A stretch of 64,000 nucleotides of DNA from Rhizoclosmatium globosum (Eukaryota; Chytridiomycota; Chytridiomycetes; Chytridiales; Chytriomycetaceae), in assembly GCA_002104985.1 (NCBI GenBank), contig MCGO01000017.1, positions 1-64,000 of the forward strand. The letters are read 5' to 3'. This document shows positions 33,901 through 46,404 of the stretch, piece by piece (position 1 is the first letter of the stretch; every line of letters starts with the position of its first letter). The notes below the pieces were generated by a model. It was not told the origin of the DNA and ran no database searches. It saw only the letters and a list, made by a program, of their open reading frames with translations. A program made the position numbers and the translations under genes.

Positions 33901-34346
33901 GGACGTGACATGATATATGTCGGAAAGATGGCAACAGCTTTACACGCAGTTTATTATGTACAAGGAGACTACGTTTTTCATCAAGGAGAGAACGCGACGG
34001 AAATGTTTTTCATTCAGGCCGGAACGTGAATATCATCGTGAATGGTAAAATTGTCGCATCTGCTACAGCTGGATCGTTTTTTGGAGGTTTGTTCGTGTTC
34101 TCCATGGCTGAAGTTAACCTTTTCAATTCAGAGGTTGCTTTGATTGCCAACATTCCTCGAACAGCTTCAATTCAAGCAGCTACATCATGCACATTATATC
34201 GATTGTCTTCAAAAGATTTCGCCTTGATTTTGAGTGAGTTTGAGGACATGAAAGAGCGAATTGACTTGATTTATTTTGAACGTATGGAAAAGGTCCGAAA
34301 AGAGAAAGAGGCTAAAAGTAGATCCGTGGGTGTAAATAACAAATAA
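30995..34346 (+). CDS. HCN/CNG-type cyclic-nucleotide-gated cation channel A
   Basis: The start, MDKTDVDLVSLLTESIELQ, is shared with channel B. A long Ser-rich cytosolic N-terminus follows, then KAVFESRELV and YRAFDDKGMYI before S1. Voltage-sensor region S4 is YLRFLRITRLASKLSNN. S5/pore segment: GSILSRILPLVVVFAIFMHL, pore helix DRYIWMLTQ, then, across the intron 33365-33415, AVGNTFSTNFKPET in place of a GYG filter. S6: IINIVFIIIGATL...YALLVGLLSSAAIAY. C-linker YEFKYRGKYFEEETLLADM. The cyclic-nucleotide-binding domain has FHQGENATEMFFIQAG, GSFFG and VALIANIPRTASIQ, ending KEKEAKSRSVGVNNK. The phosphate-binding cassette is the short EVALIANIPRTAS type. Frameshifts: near 31790, 32320, 33770 and 34025. 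The channel is probably gated by voltage and cAMP/cGMP. Only 80 bp separate its stop from the start of channel B. Confidence 0.91.
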
Positions 34347-34426
34347 ATTTACTTAGATCACCATCGTTTAATTCAATCTTTCGTTTTTGCGGATTTACGC
34401 TTGATGTCGGAAAATCCCAACCCCAA

Positions 34427-37400
34427 ATGAACGACTCGGACACCTCTGTTCTCCTCTCAGAATCATTAGAGATTCAGCACCTGTTGCTATTTCTTCAAAG
34501 GCAAATCACAGCAGGCCTGACACGGGTCAATAAGGTTGTCGATATCGCCTCCAAATTACCTTCATCAACCACCCCACATGATGGGGAAAGATTGCCGTCA
34601 CATACGGCGTCTCTTAAAAGTCCTGAAATATCTCACAACTTCTTGCATAGACAATCAGTTGAAGAAACTTCTCCTGGTCCAATAGCCCGCCGACACCGAT
34701 CGGAAGACCATGAACGATTGGCAAATATGACATCTTCGTTTCATTCTATCGGATATCCTAACGGAAATACTCTTCCTGTAACGGATACATTCAGTCCACT
34801 TGCGTTAGGGGCTCTTGCTTCTACGATCGCACTTCCTTTCAATTATCAAGCTTCTTCTCAACACAGTATGAATCTGCTCAAGAGTAAAATCAACAATGCC
34901 TCTAATGCATCACTGGACAATATCAAGCGATTCAGCACAGGAATACGATGGGACGAAAATGACTATGAACGAATCGAAGAAACTGGAGAGTCAAAGGTGC
35001 AGATGCCTCTAGTTGAAGATATAAATCCAACACATTCATCGCTTTCGCGTGGGAAAAAACTGGATTTTCTCCATTAGTCCGACGTCATTGGACTAATACT
35101 GTCGCTACTGGAAGTATTGATTCAGCAGATGGAACGCCAATTGCTCGACAAAGTAGTACCGATTTCGGAGCGGAAACTCAAGTGATGCGAATGTCTAGAG
35201 ACTCGAATAGAAAAAGTATGGATGCGATGACTTCAATGTTCGAACGGTCCCCGCGAAAAATGACATCGGAGAGTAAGAAACAGGATACTTTCTCTGCTCC
35301 AGCTTTGGACGTTGAGCCAGAATACCCTCCCACTCTGCCAATGACGGCACTTAATTTCCAGAAACCGTCAAACGCGCAGCGAAAGCTAAATTTGACGTCC
35401 TCCTTGCAAAAAAGTGCCTTTATGCAGACGAACGACGAAGTTTCAAGGCGACACTCAAACGACTCTATGACAGCTCCTACCAACATCAACCCGCAACTTG
35501 CATTTTCGCCACAAATGCATCCTTCAAGTCGTCGGGCAAGCAATGTTTCACCAATTTCATCTTCGTCAATGGTTCGAGAAGTTGAGAAAAAGACGATAGG
35601 TCCAAGTCGAAAGAATTCAGTCACGTCAACCCACTCCAACTTTTCGTACCGAGTTCCAATCAAATCGTATTTACGTGGATTCAAAAAAGATGAAAGCGAA
35701 TATAATCTTCATCATAAACAATTGCAGTCTGCAAGCCAGCTCGAATCTATGTTCTCAAATGTTTCAAAGCGACCCTCCATTCTCGTTACGACTGGTTCAG
35801 AAGAGTCAGATGAGCAATCGCGTGGTAAAACTCTATGGAAGATACTTCGCTTTGCTGTCCTTGATTCTCACGAGCTTGTGGATCAAATGAAAGAAGAGGC
35901 GGCAGTAGCCAGTTTGGCAAGGAAACGCAGGTTTACAATCAAGAAGCTATCCAATATGAGGGAGAAATTTGATACAAATGCCACCACATCAGTTAAATTG
36001 CCGCCCTTCCCAGAAAACCAACCAACTCCAGAAACGTTTCAGCATTCGTCTGCTTTGTTTCACAAGTACTTTCTCTATCGAGCCTTCGATGAAAAGGGTG
36101 AGTTTATTCCAGCTTATATGCGCCATACGGATACATTCACGTCTGTAACTTTCGAAAATGATGGATTGCATCCAATGTCTATATTTGGACTAGTGACAAA
36201 CACTGTGATGATTGGTATTGTATCATTTAAGCACCAATCAAGAACGTTAAATAGTGAATTTTAGGTTTTATTTCTTCGTAATATTTCGAGAGCCTTACGC
36301 AGCAGCTTATTACACTGAGGGGAGCTTTACACTGGAGTCTGGGATGTAGGTACAACCGGTTTCCTGTTTATCCTAATGCCATTCTCAGTATCTCAATCCT
36401 TTTTATATTGGATACCATTCTGGACCTTGTAACGCCACTTCGCCCTTTAAAATCGGACATGACATCTCAAGGAAAGCGGCTTTATCTCAAACCTTGGATC
36501 ACTCAGTTTGTAAAGCAGAATCTAGCTTTTGACATTATATCCATGGTAAGTACTACAAAAGATTACATTGTTGTAATTATTTGAATGATTAGATCCCATG
36601 GACTCAGATCATTAAATACCAATATGCCGCTTATCCATTGACATTCCTGAGATTTTTACGTGTCCATAGATTAAGGAGAAAAATCAAGCACAATGCGATA
36701 TGCCTGAAAATTGGTTTTGCGATAGAAAATATTGGAGGAATTGGATCAATTTTGTCGCGAATTTTACCCATCGGTGCTTTGTTTGCAGTATTTATGCACA
36801 TTCAAGCATGTACATTATACTATATGGCATCCATCGAAGAGTTTTTCAGCTGGAGTGTGCAGTTTGATCACTGGAAGTTTTTCCCTGGTGGATTCGATGC
36901 AGCAGGATATACGGACAGATATATTTGGATGTTGACACAGGTGAAATTTCCTCGAAGGTTTTTATTGATTTAGGCTTATTGTGAGTTAGGCGGTTGGAAA
37001 CACGTTTTCAATGAATTTTAAGCCTGAGACAACGACAGAGCAAGTAACGAACATTATATTCATTGTGATAGGCGCCACGTTGGTATGTTCAACAATTATT
37101 TCTTATAATGAACACTAATACCGAGGCAGTACGCTCTTCTTGTTGGATTACTCTCTTCAGCAGCAATCGCGTACGACTCATCTGGGAGAATGTATCGCCA
37201 GAAAATCGATGAACTTAATGAATATCTTACATGGAAAAAGATTGATGAAGTCACGAAAAAGAAGGTGTTGTCATACTACGAATTCAAATATCGGGGAAAG
37301 TACTTTGAAGAACAAACTCTTTTGGCGGACATGAACAATTCACTGAGAATGGTATGAGGACAAGTTTATCTCTTAAATAATGCTTATTTATTTCAAGGAA

Positions 37401-37888
37401 CTTGCGTCTATCAATGCTCGACGACTGATTGAGCAAGTCACTTTCCTCAAACGAGAAATGAAAGATGGACGCGACAGTATCTATATCGGAAAGATGGCCA
37501 ACGCTTTAAACGTTGTATATTATGTACTGGAGACTTCGTGTTCCATCAAGGCGAGAATGCCACAGAAATGTTCTTTATTCAAACAGGGAAAGTGAATATC
37601 ATTGTGAATGGTAAACTCGTCACAACGTCAAGTTCGGATCTTTCTTTGGAGGTCTGTGCAATTGATCATCTTTAAATTTGTAACTAAAGTTTGATTTCAG
37701 AGGTAGCGCTTATTGCGAATATCCCACGAACTGCGACAGTACAAGCTGCTCTCGCCTGCATCTTGTATTCATTATCCTCGAAAGACTTTGCCCTCATTTT
37801 AAATGAATTCGAGGACATGAAAGAGCGAATTGACTTGATTTATCAAGATCGAATGGAGAAGGTGCGGAAGGAAAAGGAAGGAAAGTAA
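34427..37888 (+). CDS. HCN/CNG-type cyclic-nucleotide-gated cation channel B
   Basis: Tandem paralogue of channel A. ATG 34427-34429 (MNDSDTSVLLSESLEIQHLL). Long Ser-rich N-terminus, then GKTLWKILRFAVLDSHELV and the pre-S1 block YLYRAFDEKGEFIPAYMRH. S2-S3: FYFFVIFREPYAAAYY, ILFILDTILDLVTPLRPLKS. S4: LTFLRFLRVHRLRRKIKHN, more basic than in A. Pore: DRYIWMLTQ, then AVGNTFSMNFKPETTTEQ across the intron 36941-36989 (filter codons 36990-37007). C-linker and a cyclic-nucleotide-binding domain with FHQGENATEMFFIQTG, GSFFGEVALIANIPRTATVQ, ending RKEKEGK. Indels: A6 run 35054-35059, near 36270, 37530 and 37645. Both copies keep the same unusual filter and the same exon boundary through it, so the duplication came after the filter evolved. 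Confidence 0.92.
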
Positions 37889-38006
37889 AGGCTATGGCCA
37901 TCGCGAAGCTGATGTGATTAAGAAAATAAATAATTGATTATTTTGGAGCGTTTTGAGTGTGAACTGAGAAATGTATAGAATTCTTTCTCTTTGTTTTGTT
38001 TTTGAA

Positions 38007-41000
38007 ATGGAGGAGGTTCCAACGACCACAGCTTCTGCACCAGCCCTTCCACCTGGGATGTTCCCTTTAAAGGCCCTTGTCTCCGCCCTTGTTGGACAAA
38101 CAAATGCAGAGCTTGCGAGTCTTGCAGACACGTAAGAACAGCTTTACTACCTTCTATGTGCATCTAACAGCTTCCAGTCTTCCCTCCAATTCAATGAAGG
38201 ACAGAAAGGCGGCGCTGCTCAAGTTCTCCCTTCACTGGAGGCAGCAGTGGATCAAGCTGCTCGTCCTTGTTAAATGGGTCCGGAAAGTCGGCGATCTGAG
38301 CCAGTTGATGGTGAACTTTATAAGCTACTTCGAGCTATCTAATCGTGAATTCAGAATATAATTGCCTTTCTCGAGTCCAGGATTTGTGTTTTAGCGGTGC
38401 AGCTGATGCACTGTTCAAAATACACGGTGAAATGCTGATGGCCAGGTTGCTCTTCCTCCAATAAGTCTTCTCTGTTCTAATTATCAATACAAAGGGAGCC
38501 TAATTATGACGTTGTGACTGCTGTGGATATTCTGAGTGCTGGGAACTTTCAACGCCTGCCGACTATTATCAAGGTTGGACTCTTTGCTCACTCCCCACTC
38601 ATCTCACCAACTATGACTAGAAATCAACTATACCCCCTGCACCACTCACAAAGGCTCAAATAGAAGAGGCTCTGGCGCGTTTAGAAGATACTATCAGAAT
38701 GCGACTCCTTGCTGTTGATGTGATTCCGTCACCCTTTCGTCAGAATATGCTCATCGGTATGCACACAAGACTACGCGAATACATTTCTAATATCTTTGCC
38801 CTGGTAGATCGAGGTTGTGTCACATTCAGAGTCGAAAACAAGTTCCAAGTCACTTTGTCTCTGGATGCGAGTGTGCCTAATTTGCCGTGGAAAATAATTG
38901 ACTTGAAGATGCTTGTCAATTTCGTCAAGGAAGACTATGAAGGTTCGGTTGCATTTCCGAAAATTACCAACTGAACCAACGCAGGTGTTATCGGGATCAA
39001 TGACTATCAACTTCAAGGAATATTGAACTCTGCTGCGGAAAGTCTCTTGGCGCCAACAGCTTCAGTCCCAGCCACAGAAGCCGTTGCTACTGTAGCCTTC
39101 TCAACGCCGCCATCAGATCAACCTACCCAAGTCGCCTCTACAAATACCCCACACTATCCACTCGTTAGTTTATATAATCATGTCAATCACTTGGTTGCCC
39201 GGTTGCAACTTGAAATCTTGCACACCCAAGTTGTACATTTGGCTCGATCCCGTTGGAGTGGTCACATCAACTTTGAATCCCCCTCAAACGAATCTGGAAC
39301 GATACTTAAAATCCGATACTGGATAGGAACTTCGACTGGCTCGAGTAAGTCATGTTCTAACAAGTAGCAATGTTCCTAACAACTCACAACAGCAACAGGC
39401 CTCCGAATGCACTTCCTCGAAATAAAACTCTCCACAGCTCCACAGCAGAACACCAAATCTCTCACTCTCATTCATCAAACACATTCTCCGGCTCTTCCTC
39501 AACGCACACAACCCGACCTCTCACAATTCGAACCTATAGTATCCTCCACACTCCCGACACACCCAATCCTGGCCCTGAAGAACCTCTCCTCAACCCAACA
39601 ACAAACTCACCCTACGAATTTACTCTTGACACATCGAAACTGACGTTGAATCCCTTCTAGTTCAAGTAACGTACGCTCAAGCGCGTAACCTCATTCTCGA
39701 CCTCAAAAAGTCCTGTCCTCTCAATTTGCACGAGTCGAAGTTGTTGAAGGGAACTTTGCTACCCGTGAAGATCCCAGCGTTACATGTTTTTACCGTGGCG
39801 AGCGTGAATTGACTGTCAGTGTCGACACACGAACAGGGCGACTTCGTGTTGCTGAGGGAGCCTCTGCGTTTAGTCGCGACGCCTCTGAGACCCATAAAAT
39901 TGAGGAGGCAGTTGTTCAAGCTGGTGTGGATGGGTTAGGAAAAGTGATTACGGATCTAAAGTTTGGAACGTATGTTGAAGATATCAAGAGTATTGTTGGG
40001 ACAGGGCGGTGTGGTGAAGGCGTGAAGTTTTGGAAACGTTGCCGTTTGAGGAAGCTTTGTTGGGGAAAGTGTGTAAACCGAAAGTTCCGGAACATGTTGC
40101 CGTTCTTAAGTTTTCAGAGTGGGATCATGCGTTCTTGGTTTTGGCTGTGGGTGATTTCGAGGAGTTGCGAGGGAATGGGCACTGAGGGAACCGGTGGTGG
40201 ACCATTATATCGCGCATGGATTGCTGTTGCAAGGTTTGTCTAGTCTTTAATATTCTGTCAGGTCTCTAATGCTTTGCAGTGATGGTTCTGTAAACAACTC
40301 GTCGATTTTGAAGGCGTCTATTCCTGTCAAACGCGACAACATTATAACGTTCCTTAACATGCAGCGTGGTGCTCCCACACCGTTTTCGGAGAGAGATCCA
40401 AACGTCGTAAGAAGACTCCAGATTCTGATGAGCATGGTGTCGTTGAAGCTCAAAATGATGCTGGACATCCTGTGTTATGGAACGAAATGAATGCGGACGT
40501 GTTGGCCATCATTTTAGCATATGCCAGGTATATTCGCATTTTTTCTATACATTTGTAACGTGGACTTTTCAATAACTAGAAAACAATTCTCCTGGCTCAC
40601 ATCCTCTCCCAAATCGACGACTCGCCCTCGATTATGACATTGCCCTGCCACGCGAATACGCAAACACACCTCTATCTCCTGAAAAGATGGCGCTCATTGA
40701 CACAACAATTATGATCCACCCCTTCTTTTTCGATATCGAAAGAAAGATCCAGTACAAATCCGACCTGAATTTGGATCGAGCAGCGACTGAGGAAGATAAA
40801 ACTGCCAAGTACTGTTTTGGAAACTTGTATATCAGCCGAGAGGTCGATGCAACAACGGGAATTAGCAGAGTTCTTGGAAGAGTGCGGTTGAACGCGGTTA
40901 TCTTACCGTCGGTTGTTGCTACAGAGGTCGTGATGGATTGTGAGTTTTGATTCCTCCATCCATTTCTTTTCTCATAACCAAATATTAATATGTGAACAGC

Positions 41001-42772
41001 CCCTCTTGCAACATACGACTCCGAACGAAACGTTATTACATTCCGTGCACCTGAAAGTGAGTCAGGAGCCAAAGAAATCCTGCGACACTGGAAAGGGCTT
41101 GCAGCTATAGCAGAGGCCGCTTGTCAAGTCTGGACGCGTCAAGAGTCTTTCAAAAAACTCGGAATCGAAATCGTTTCGTATGCTGTTGGAACACTTACGC
41201 TTCGTGTTTCTGGGTGGGGCTTATTGAAGAACGATGCAGATGGAAATGTTCATCTTCGGTTGAGATGGAGACGGTTCGTGAATGATGTGGAAGGGGAAGC
41301 TGGAGCGAGAGGGCTCGATCAATTTGTTTTGGATCTGCCAGATGAAGATGTTGTGGATGAAAGTGTTACGAAGTGGTTGCTTGTTTTACAAAACGTCTTG
41401 AATGACTGTTTGGATATGGTTGTGTTCGCAAAGGTGCGTGTCGATTATGTCAGGGTTCTTGAAATTGATTTTCTTTCTAGCGTCTGCATTCAATCACGAG
41501 TGTGATGGCAGTTTTGAAACCTATTGAGACACAGTTAAACAAAGCTGAAAACCGCATAAACGGCGAACCTGTCATGAAAGTGATTCCGCGCAGTTTGTCT
41601 TGGATTCGTGTTGTCAACGGCACATCTGGATTAGACCTATACCTTTTCTCAAACGACACAATCATCATGTACGATGCTTCGTTTGGTAGCGCCGACGGGT
41701 GATTGACCCTAAACTCGTCGAAATCTTGTATTTTGCCCAAGGAAACAACTCATTGGTGTCATTGATTCCGGAAATGCTCAGGAGTCAGGGTATTACAGAC
41801 GTCCACCTTAAGTCCCTATCGCACGGCCTTCTGTTTTCTGTTAACGGAGCTGACAAAATTCTGCCTATTGTTTTAAAACGAATGGATGTTCGGTCAGTGT
41901 TAGATTGGCTGCAGAATCAACCAGCATTGGTGCCTGGTCTTCAAGTAAAGGCGGAACTGACTCAGGGAATTGTAAAGTATCTTGGCATGGAAAGAGACGC
42001 CGGATGGAAATTTTCAGCTGAAGGGTGGGCGTTCGCCTTGAGTTCCAAAAATCCAGCAAATCCTCCCATTCAACCGATAAGTAATTACCTAAAAATGAAG
42101 GTTTGTGTAAATTTCCTAGTTTGCAAGAATTTTGACGCGTTTGGTCATTGTAGGCCGGTGAAATTCCACCAACCTTGATTAACTGTCGTCCAGTGCTTCA
42201 GTCATTCATTCACTTTGCAGCGTTTCCACAGCCAGTCATAAACGAATTTATTCAAGTTTTTGTGGATATGGCAAATGGAGATAATGCCGTAAGAGTGACC
42301 TTGTGTTTTTGGATGCCTCCAGCTCCTGAAAATGTAACTCGTGATGAGCACTTACCCTCTCCCGGTTCCCCTTGTTTCACTGTAAATCACACGACGGGAC
42401 AAGTTTCGATGGTGGTAAGAGTGTTTTTAGGTGTTTTCCGTGGTGTCTGTTAATGTTGTTTCGAAATAGTTTTGGATTGTCAAGAGAGATGGGACAGGAT
42501 CTCGCATTCTCCCTCTTCGATACAACTACCATACAAAAATCAAGTGCATTTGGAAAGCAGATCCTAACCCTCTTGACCTAACTGGTGAGCCAATAATTAC
42601 CGAATCCGTGAAACAGGAACTTGCGCGACAAAGTATGGAAGTGGGTCCTCCAAACTCTGTTGATGCTATTCTGGCCAAACTATCCAATGTTGCCAAAGCC
42701 GACAAGCTTCCTATGTTCACGAAGAGTCTTTCTTCAAAGTACAATCAGTACAGTGCATTCTTGAAGGAGTGA
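38007..42772 (+). CDS. MED14: Mediator complex subunit 14 (Rgr1)
   Basis: The scaffold subunit linking the Mediator tail to head and middle, needed for RNA polymerase II transcription. ATG 38007-38009. The N-terminal signature is clear: LPPGMFPLKALVSALVGQTN, then after an intron SMKDRKAALLKFSLHWRQQW, LVLVKWVRKVGDLSQLM, ALFKIHGEML and YDVVTAVDILSAGNFQRLPT. Next are RGCVTFRVENKFQVTLSL, LPWKIIDLKMLV and VNHLVARLQLEILHTQVVHL, as in human MED14 (IPWRLLKLEILV, LEVLHSQ). The C-terminal half is less conserved and runs to SKYNQYSAFLKE at the stop 42770-42772. About ten small introns. Frameshifts: near 39640 (one G short before VESLLVQV) and the A5 run 39705-39709, among others. As a single-copy essential gene it is good evidence that such shifts are sequence errors. 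Confidence 0.92.
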
Positions 42773-42800
42773 GGATTGTGAGAATAAAAAGTTGAATTTG

Positions 42801-44089
42801 ATGCACACTCAAACCAAACGAACGCCTCTTCAAACCTTCTATGAGCTTGTCAAATTAGGCGATAGAATATCGACTTTCGAAGTTGCTGCAGCCTATTCGC
42901 TTCCTCTGTTCTACTTCACCTCGGAACTGTTTTGGCCTCTCTTTTCGCGAAACGCAGCAACACAAGCCTTCATTTTCCTATTTGTATGCCAGATACCTTT
43001 GTACATCACAGGAAAGATGTGCTATGTCGATATAGCCTGGCCCTATGGTACGTTGCTTCTTATTATGGATGGTGCTATCCCACACTCACCCAGTCAAAAT
43101 CCAGGGCTTGTTGCTCTTGCCGCAAACTGTTTCTTTTTCGGATCAGGATGGATTGTTCGCAAGACACTGTGTGTTCGTGTCTTCTTTTCCACGGAGGTCG
43201 AATGGCACTTGGTGCAACTGTTCTCTTCTTTCCCTTCACGTTTCCTCATGGCGATTTGAGTCGATACAAATATGCAAAAGCAAAGTGGATTCGGGAGGGT
43301 TTGGATCCTGGTTTGGTAAGTCCTCTTCTAACTTCTCTATTGTGGCTGCTGACAAATACGCATCACACAGTGGTGGATAAAGGCTCAGCAAGAAACTCTT
43401 ACTCAATGCCTTGCAAATTGTGTGATACTTGCATGCCCGTTCTACATTCTATGTTCAGGTAAATCAGTCATATACCAGATATTGAGGCTAACAATCATAG
43501 ACCCAACTCCTCATTTACGTCTCTTCGAAGTGATTGGTCTTGCATTCTGGGCATTGTCGAGCTTATACGAGAATATTGCCGATACTCAAAAGCTCGCGTT
43601 TCTGGCTCTTGCAAAAATAGGAACGTCTGAACAAAAGACAGCAATGAAAACAGGTGTACTCGGAATGCCGCCTTTCGATGGACCGCTATATAAGCTGTGG
43701 ACATTTTCAAGACATCCAAATTATTGTGGTGAATTTGGATGTTGGGTTGGGTTTGCTCTCACTGCACTTCCCAGCATCTTTGGATGGATTGCCATGAAAC
43801 AAGGGCACACCGTTGCCGCTGTTTTACTTTTCAACTCTTGGCTTGTCATCCGCTTCTTTTACGATTGTTTGGGTGAGGTTTTGTGAATTTACAACTCCCA
43901 ATTAACAAATACATTGTAGTTCATTGGACAGGAGCTGGACCTGCAGAGCAAGCGTCCATTCAGAAACGTCCGGAATATAAAATCTATCAAAAGTCGACAC
44001 CGGTTTTGTTTCCTTTCCGTATTCCTTTCTTGTCCTCGCACCAAGTCTCAGGATGGCCTAATGCGATTGAAAATCCAAAAAGTGATTAA
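42801..44089 (+). CDS. DUF1295 / steroid 5-alpha-reductase-like membrane oxidoreductase
   Basis: Start at ATG 42801-42803 (MHTQTKRTPLQTFYELVKLG), 28 bp after the MED14 stop. Multispanning: ATQAFIFLFVCQIPLYITGK, CYVDIAWPYGLVALAANCFF (across an intron), HGGRMALGATVLFFPFTFPH, FEVIGLAFWALSSLYENIAD, TFSRHPNYCGEFGCWVGFAL and the C-terminal HWTGAGPAEQASIQKRPEYK. The RHPNYCGE block is the NADPH/active-site signature of the DUF1295-ICMT-5-alpha-reductase superfamily (RxPxYxGE). The substrate is unknown, probably a lipid or sterol. Frameshift near 43185 (before LLFHGGRM). The last intron lies near 43874-43918. It may share promoter elements inside the 3' part of MED14. Confidence 0.86.
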
Positions 44090-44163
44090 ACTGACTCTAT
44101 TGCATCAGCAGATTTCTTTCATTCACAAAATTTGTGTTTTGCTGCTCGTTTTTTATGGGGGCT

Positions 44164-46317
44164 TTATTGAACTATGCGCTTTCTCACAACTTTGACAACT
44201 TTCGAGGGCTCATCCAAAATCAGATTGCCAACATCTTCTCCACGAGTCTTTTTGTCTTCTCCAAATCGGACCATCACATGTCGTAAATGCTGTCGCAAAG
44301 AAACCTTTCCTATATCGTTCCCTTCGATCTTTTGAATCACTCTTCCCACAGAGTTCCTCATGTAATACACAGTTCGCAAAGGATCTCCAATCATGGCAAC
44401 GCAACGATTAATATGATGTCCACCTCCAACAGCAAGAATCCAAGACAAGACGACAATAACTTCCAAGACAACTCCACAAATCAGAAGAATTGTGCTCAAC
44501 AAAATTGACCAATCTGGAGCCTGGATTTTACCGGCTCCAGCTGCACCTTTGTAATCACACATGGCTGAGCTGGAACCATCGCTCTTGTCAAGGACATAGT
44601 GGCTAATCACACCAACGGCTGAAGCGACACCTTTCCAAGTCCGAGCGGGATCATAAAGGCCTTCTTGAGACACACCCCAAGAAAAAAACCTGTGCTGTAA
44701 CCCCGCGCGTTACGATCGCTTTCATGTTATCATTGTTCAAAAGTAAATTTGTCCCTGTTGACTTGATTAGAAACGATACATTCATGCACTGACAGCCAAA
44801 CCATCAGATATCCATTTTGTAATGTTTTGGTAAAAATGCTGAGATGTTCCAAATTGGTTATGAAGCAGTCCAAAATCAAAGTTCTGTGAGTTGTCCAAGT
44901 TTAATGTTGTTGTACCGACAATAATTTCCTGTACTGTGGTTGGGACGATTGAACCAACAGAGTTCCAAGAATCAGATCGATATGACATTGTCATATGTCC
45001 TATTCCTGTGACTACATTGACCTGACAATTTTGTGTTATGTCAAAATTACTGGAGCTTTTGACATTATGAGTCCCAGCTGGAAATTTAAATGCAAAGTAA
45101 ACGTAAACATGGATCCAAAATATTCGGAGCTTGTTATCTTCGATGTGGTTGTTGTGGTGGGAGGTCCTTCAACAACCACTGGATCGACACAAACAGCATT
45201 TATCAGAAATAATACAGCTGGTCCTTCCATCTCAAAGTTTCTTGCTGGTGCTTTAGAAGAGAGTAGCGCAGCTCCCGCCAATTAAGCCGCTTACAAGAGG
45301 AAGACCGTAGGTTGTAATCTTTGCAAATTCCATGTTTGCCCCAACCCAAGTTTCAAACTCTGTAGTAAAATTCCATGGTGAGTTGTATGAAAGATAGCTA
45401 CATGGGTATGTTCCAACGTATGTATCCACTGGTTGCCAATTCACGAAAAACGACAAAGCCCTGATTGAACCTTGTTATCCTTGCAACTGCACCCGTAAGA
45501 CTTACCATAGGCTCAATTCAATAGCACTCAAGCAAATCATGTAGACGCGGATAATTTGACGACAGGCAGGAGGATCTACATCGGAAATTTCTGTTATAGG
45601 AACTCCTTTCTTATGAGCTGATATGTCCACCGCAGCAAACCCTTTTTGATGATTCCAGCCAAATTTGATCCGATTTCTATTAATAGTCTTCCCTGAAATG
45701 CGACAGTAACGTGGATTAAGTTGTAGAATCTGTTTGAACGATTAGTTGAAGAGTATATCCCTCCCCTTCATACCTTATTTCGGGTATAACTGATCCCAAT
45801 ACTCCTTTGATGACATAAAAAATAGAGCCAAATACAGCCAACTGAAATAGCGCAATGACAAGAATCTGATTTCTGGAATCATCCACAACACGTCGATAAA
45901 ACGCGTAAAAGTCACTCTCCAAAACCCCTGTATTCCACTTTTTCAATGCCTTCACAAGCTTGGCCATCATTGTATCCTCTTCGAAAGCCATCCCCGAGTT
46001 CTTGGACGAAGCGACGGAGTGTTTTGCAGTGCTTGCAATGGACGCGATAGACTTTGTTATAGTTCTTCTACCTCCACCAATTTCGTTCTTTCTATTTCGG
46101 CCGGCAACGGCGGAGGAAGGGATTTATGACTCCCGCCACGTTCATCGTCGTCGTCACCTGTGAGATCCACAAATGACAGAGCAACTTTCTTTGGTTTTTG
46201 ATCTTTGCTCTTAATTGCTGATTGCTTCGCGCCAGATGAGCTTAGTTCTGATTCTGGACTGGGCCGAGGGCTTGGAGCGGCCGCTATTGCCTGCAGCAAA
46301 ACTGTGGCTTTCTCCAT
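44164..46317 (-). CDS. Unrecognised multispanning membrane protein, tandem paralogue 1
   Basis: I do not recognise this family. The N-terminus is disordered and acidic (VDLTGDDDDERGG), followed by EEDTMMAKLVKALKKWNTGV, ESDFYAFYRRVVDDSRNQIL and a hydrophobic helix (VIALFQLAVFGSIFYVIKGV). A possible amphipathic segment comes next, then a probably lumenal or extracellular domain of about 230 residues (DTYVGTYPCSYLSYNSPWNF, YGLPLVSGLIGGSCA, NAVCVDPVVVEGPP). The last helix (LLSTILLICGVVLEVIVVLS) is followed by a cytosolic tail DPLRTVYYMRNSVGRVI, FGEDKKTRGEDVGNL, EPSKVVKVV. ATG 46315-46317 is the first in-frame one. TAA is at 44164-44166. A frameshift lies near 46110. Similarity to the next gene runs over the full length. 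Confidence 0.72.
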
Positions 46318-46404
46318 TAATTTGTCAGTTTCTGTAAATCTTGATGTTTGAGTCAATAAATTATGGAAAAAATATTCAAGACGCAAACCCCTTTTACTTT
46401 ATTA

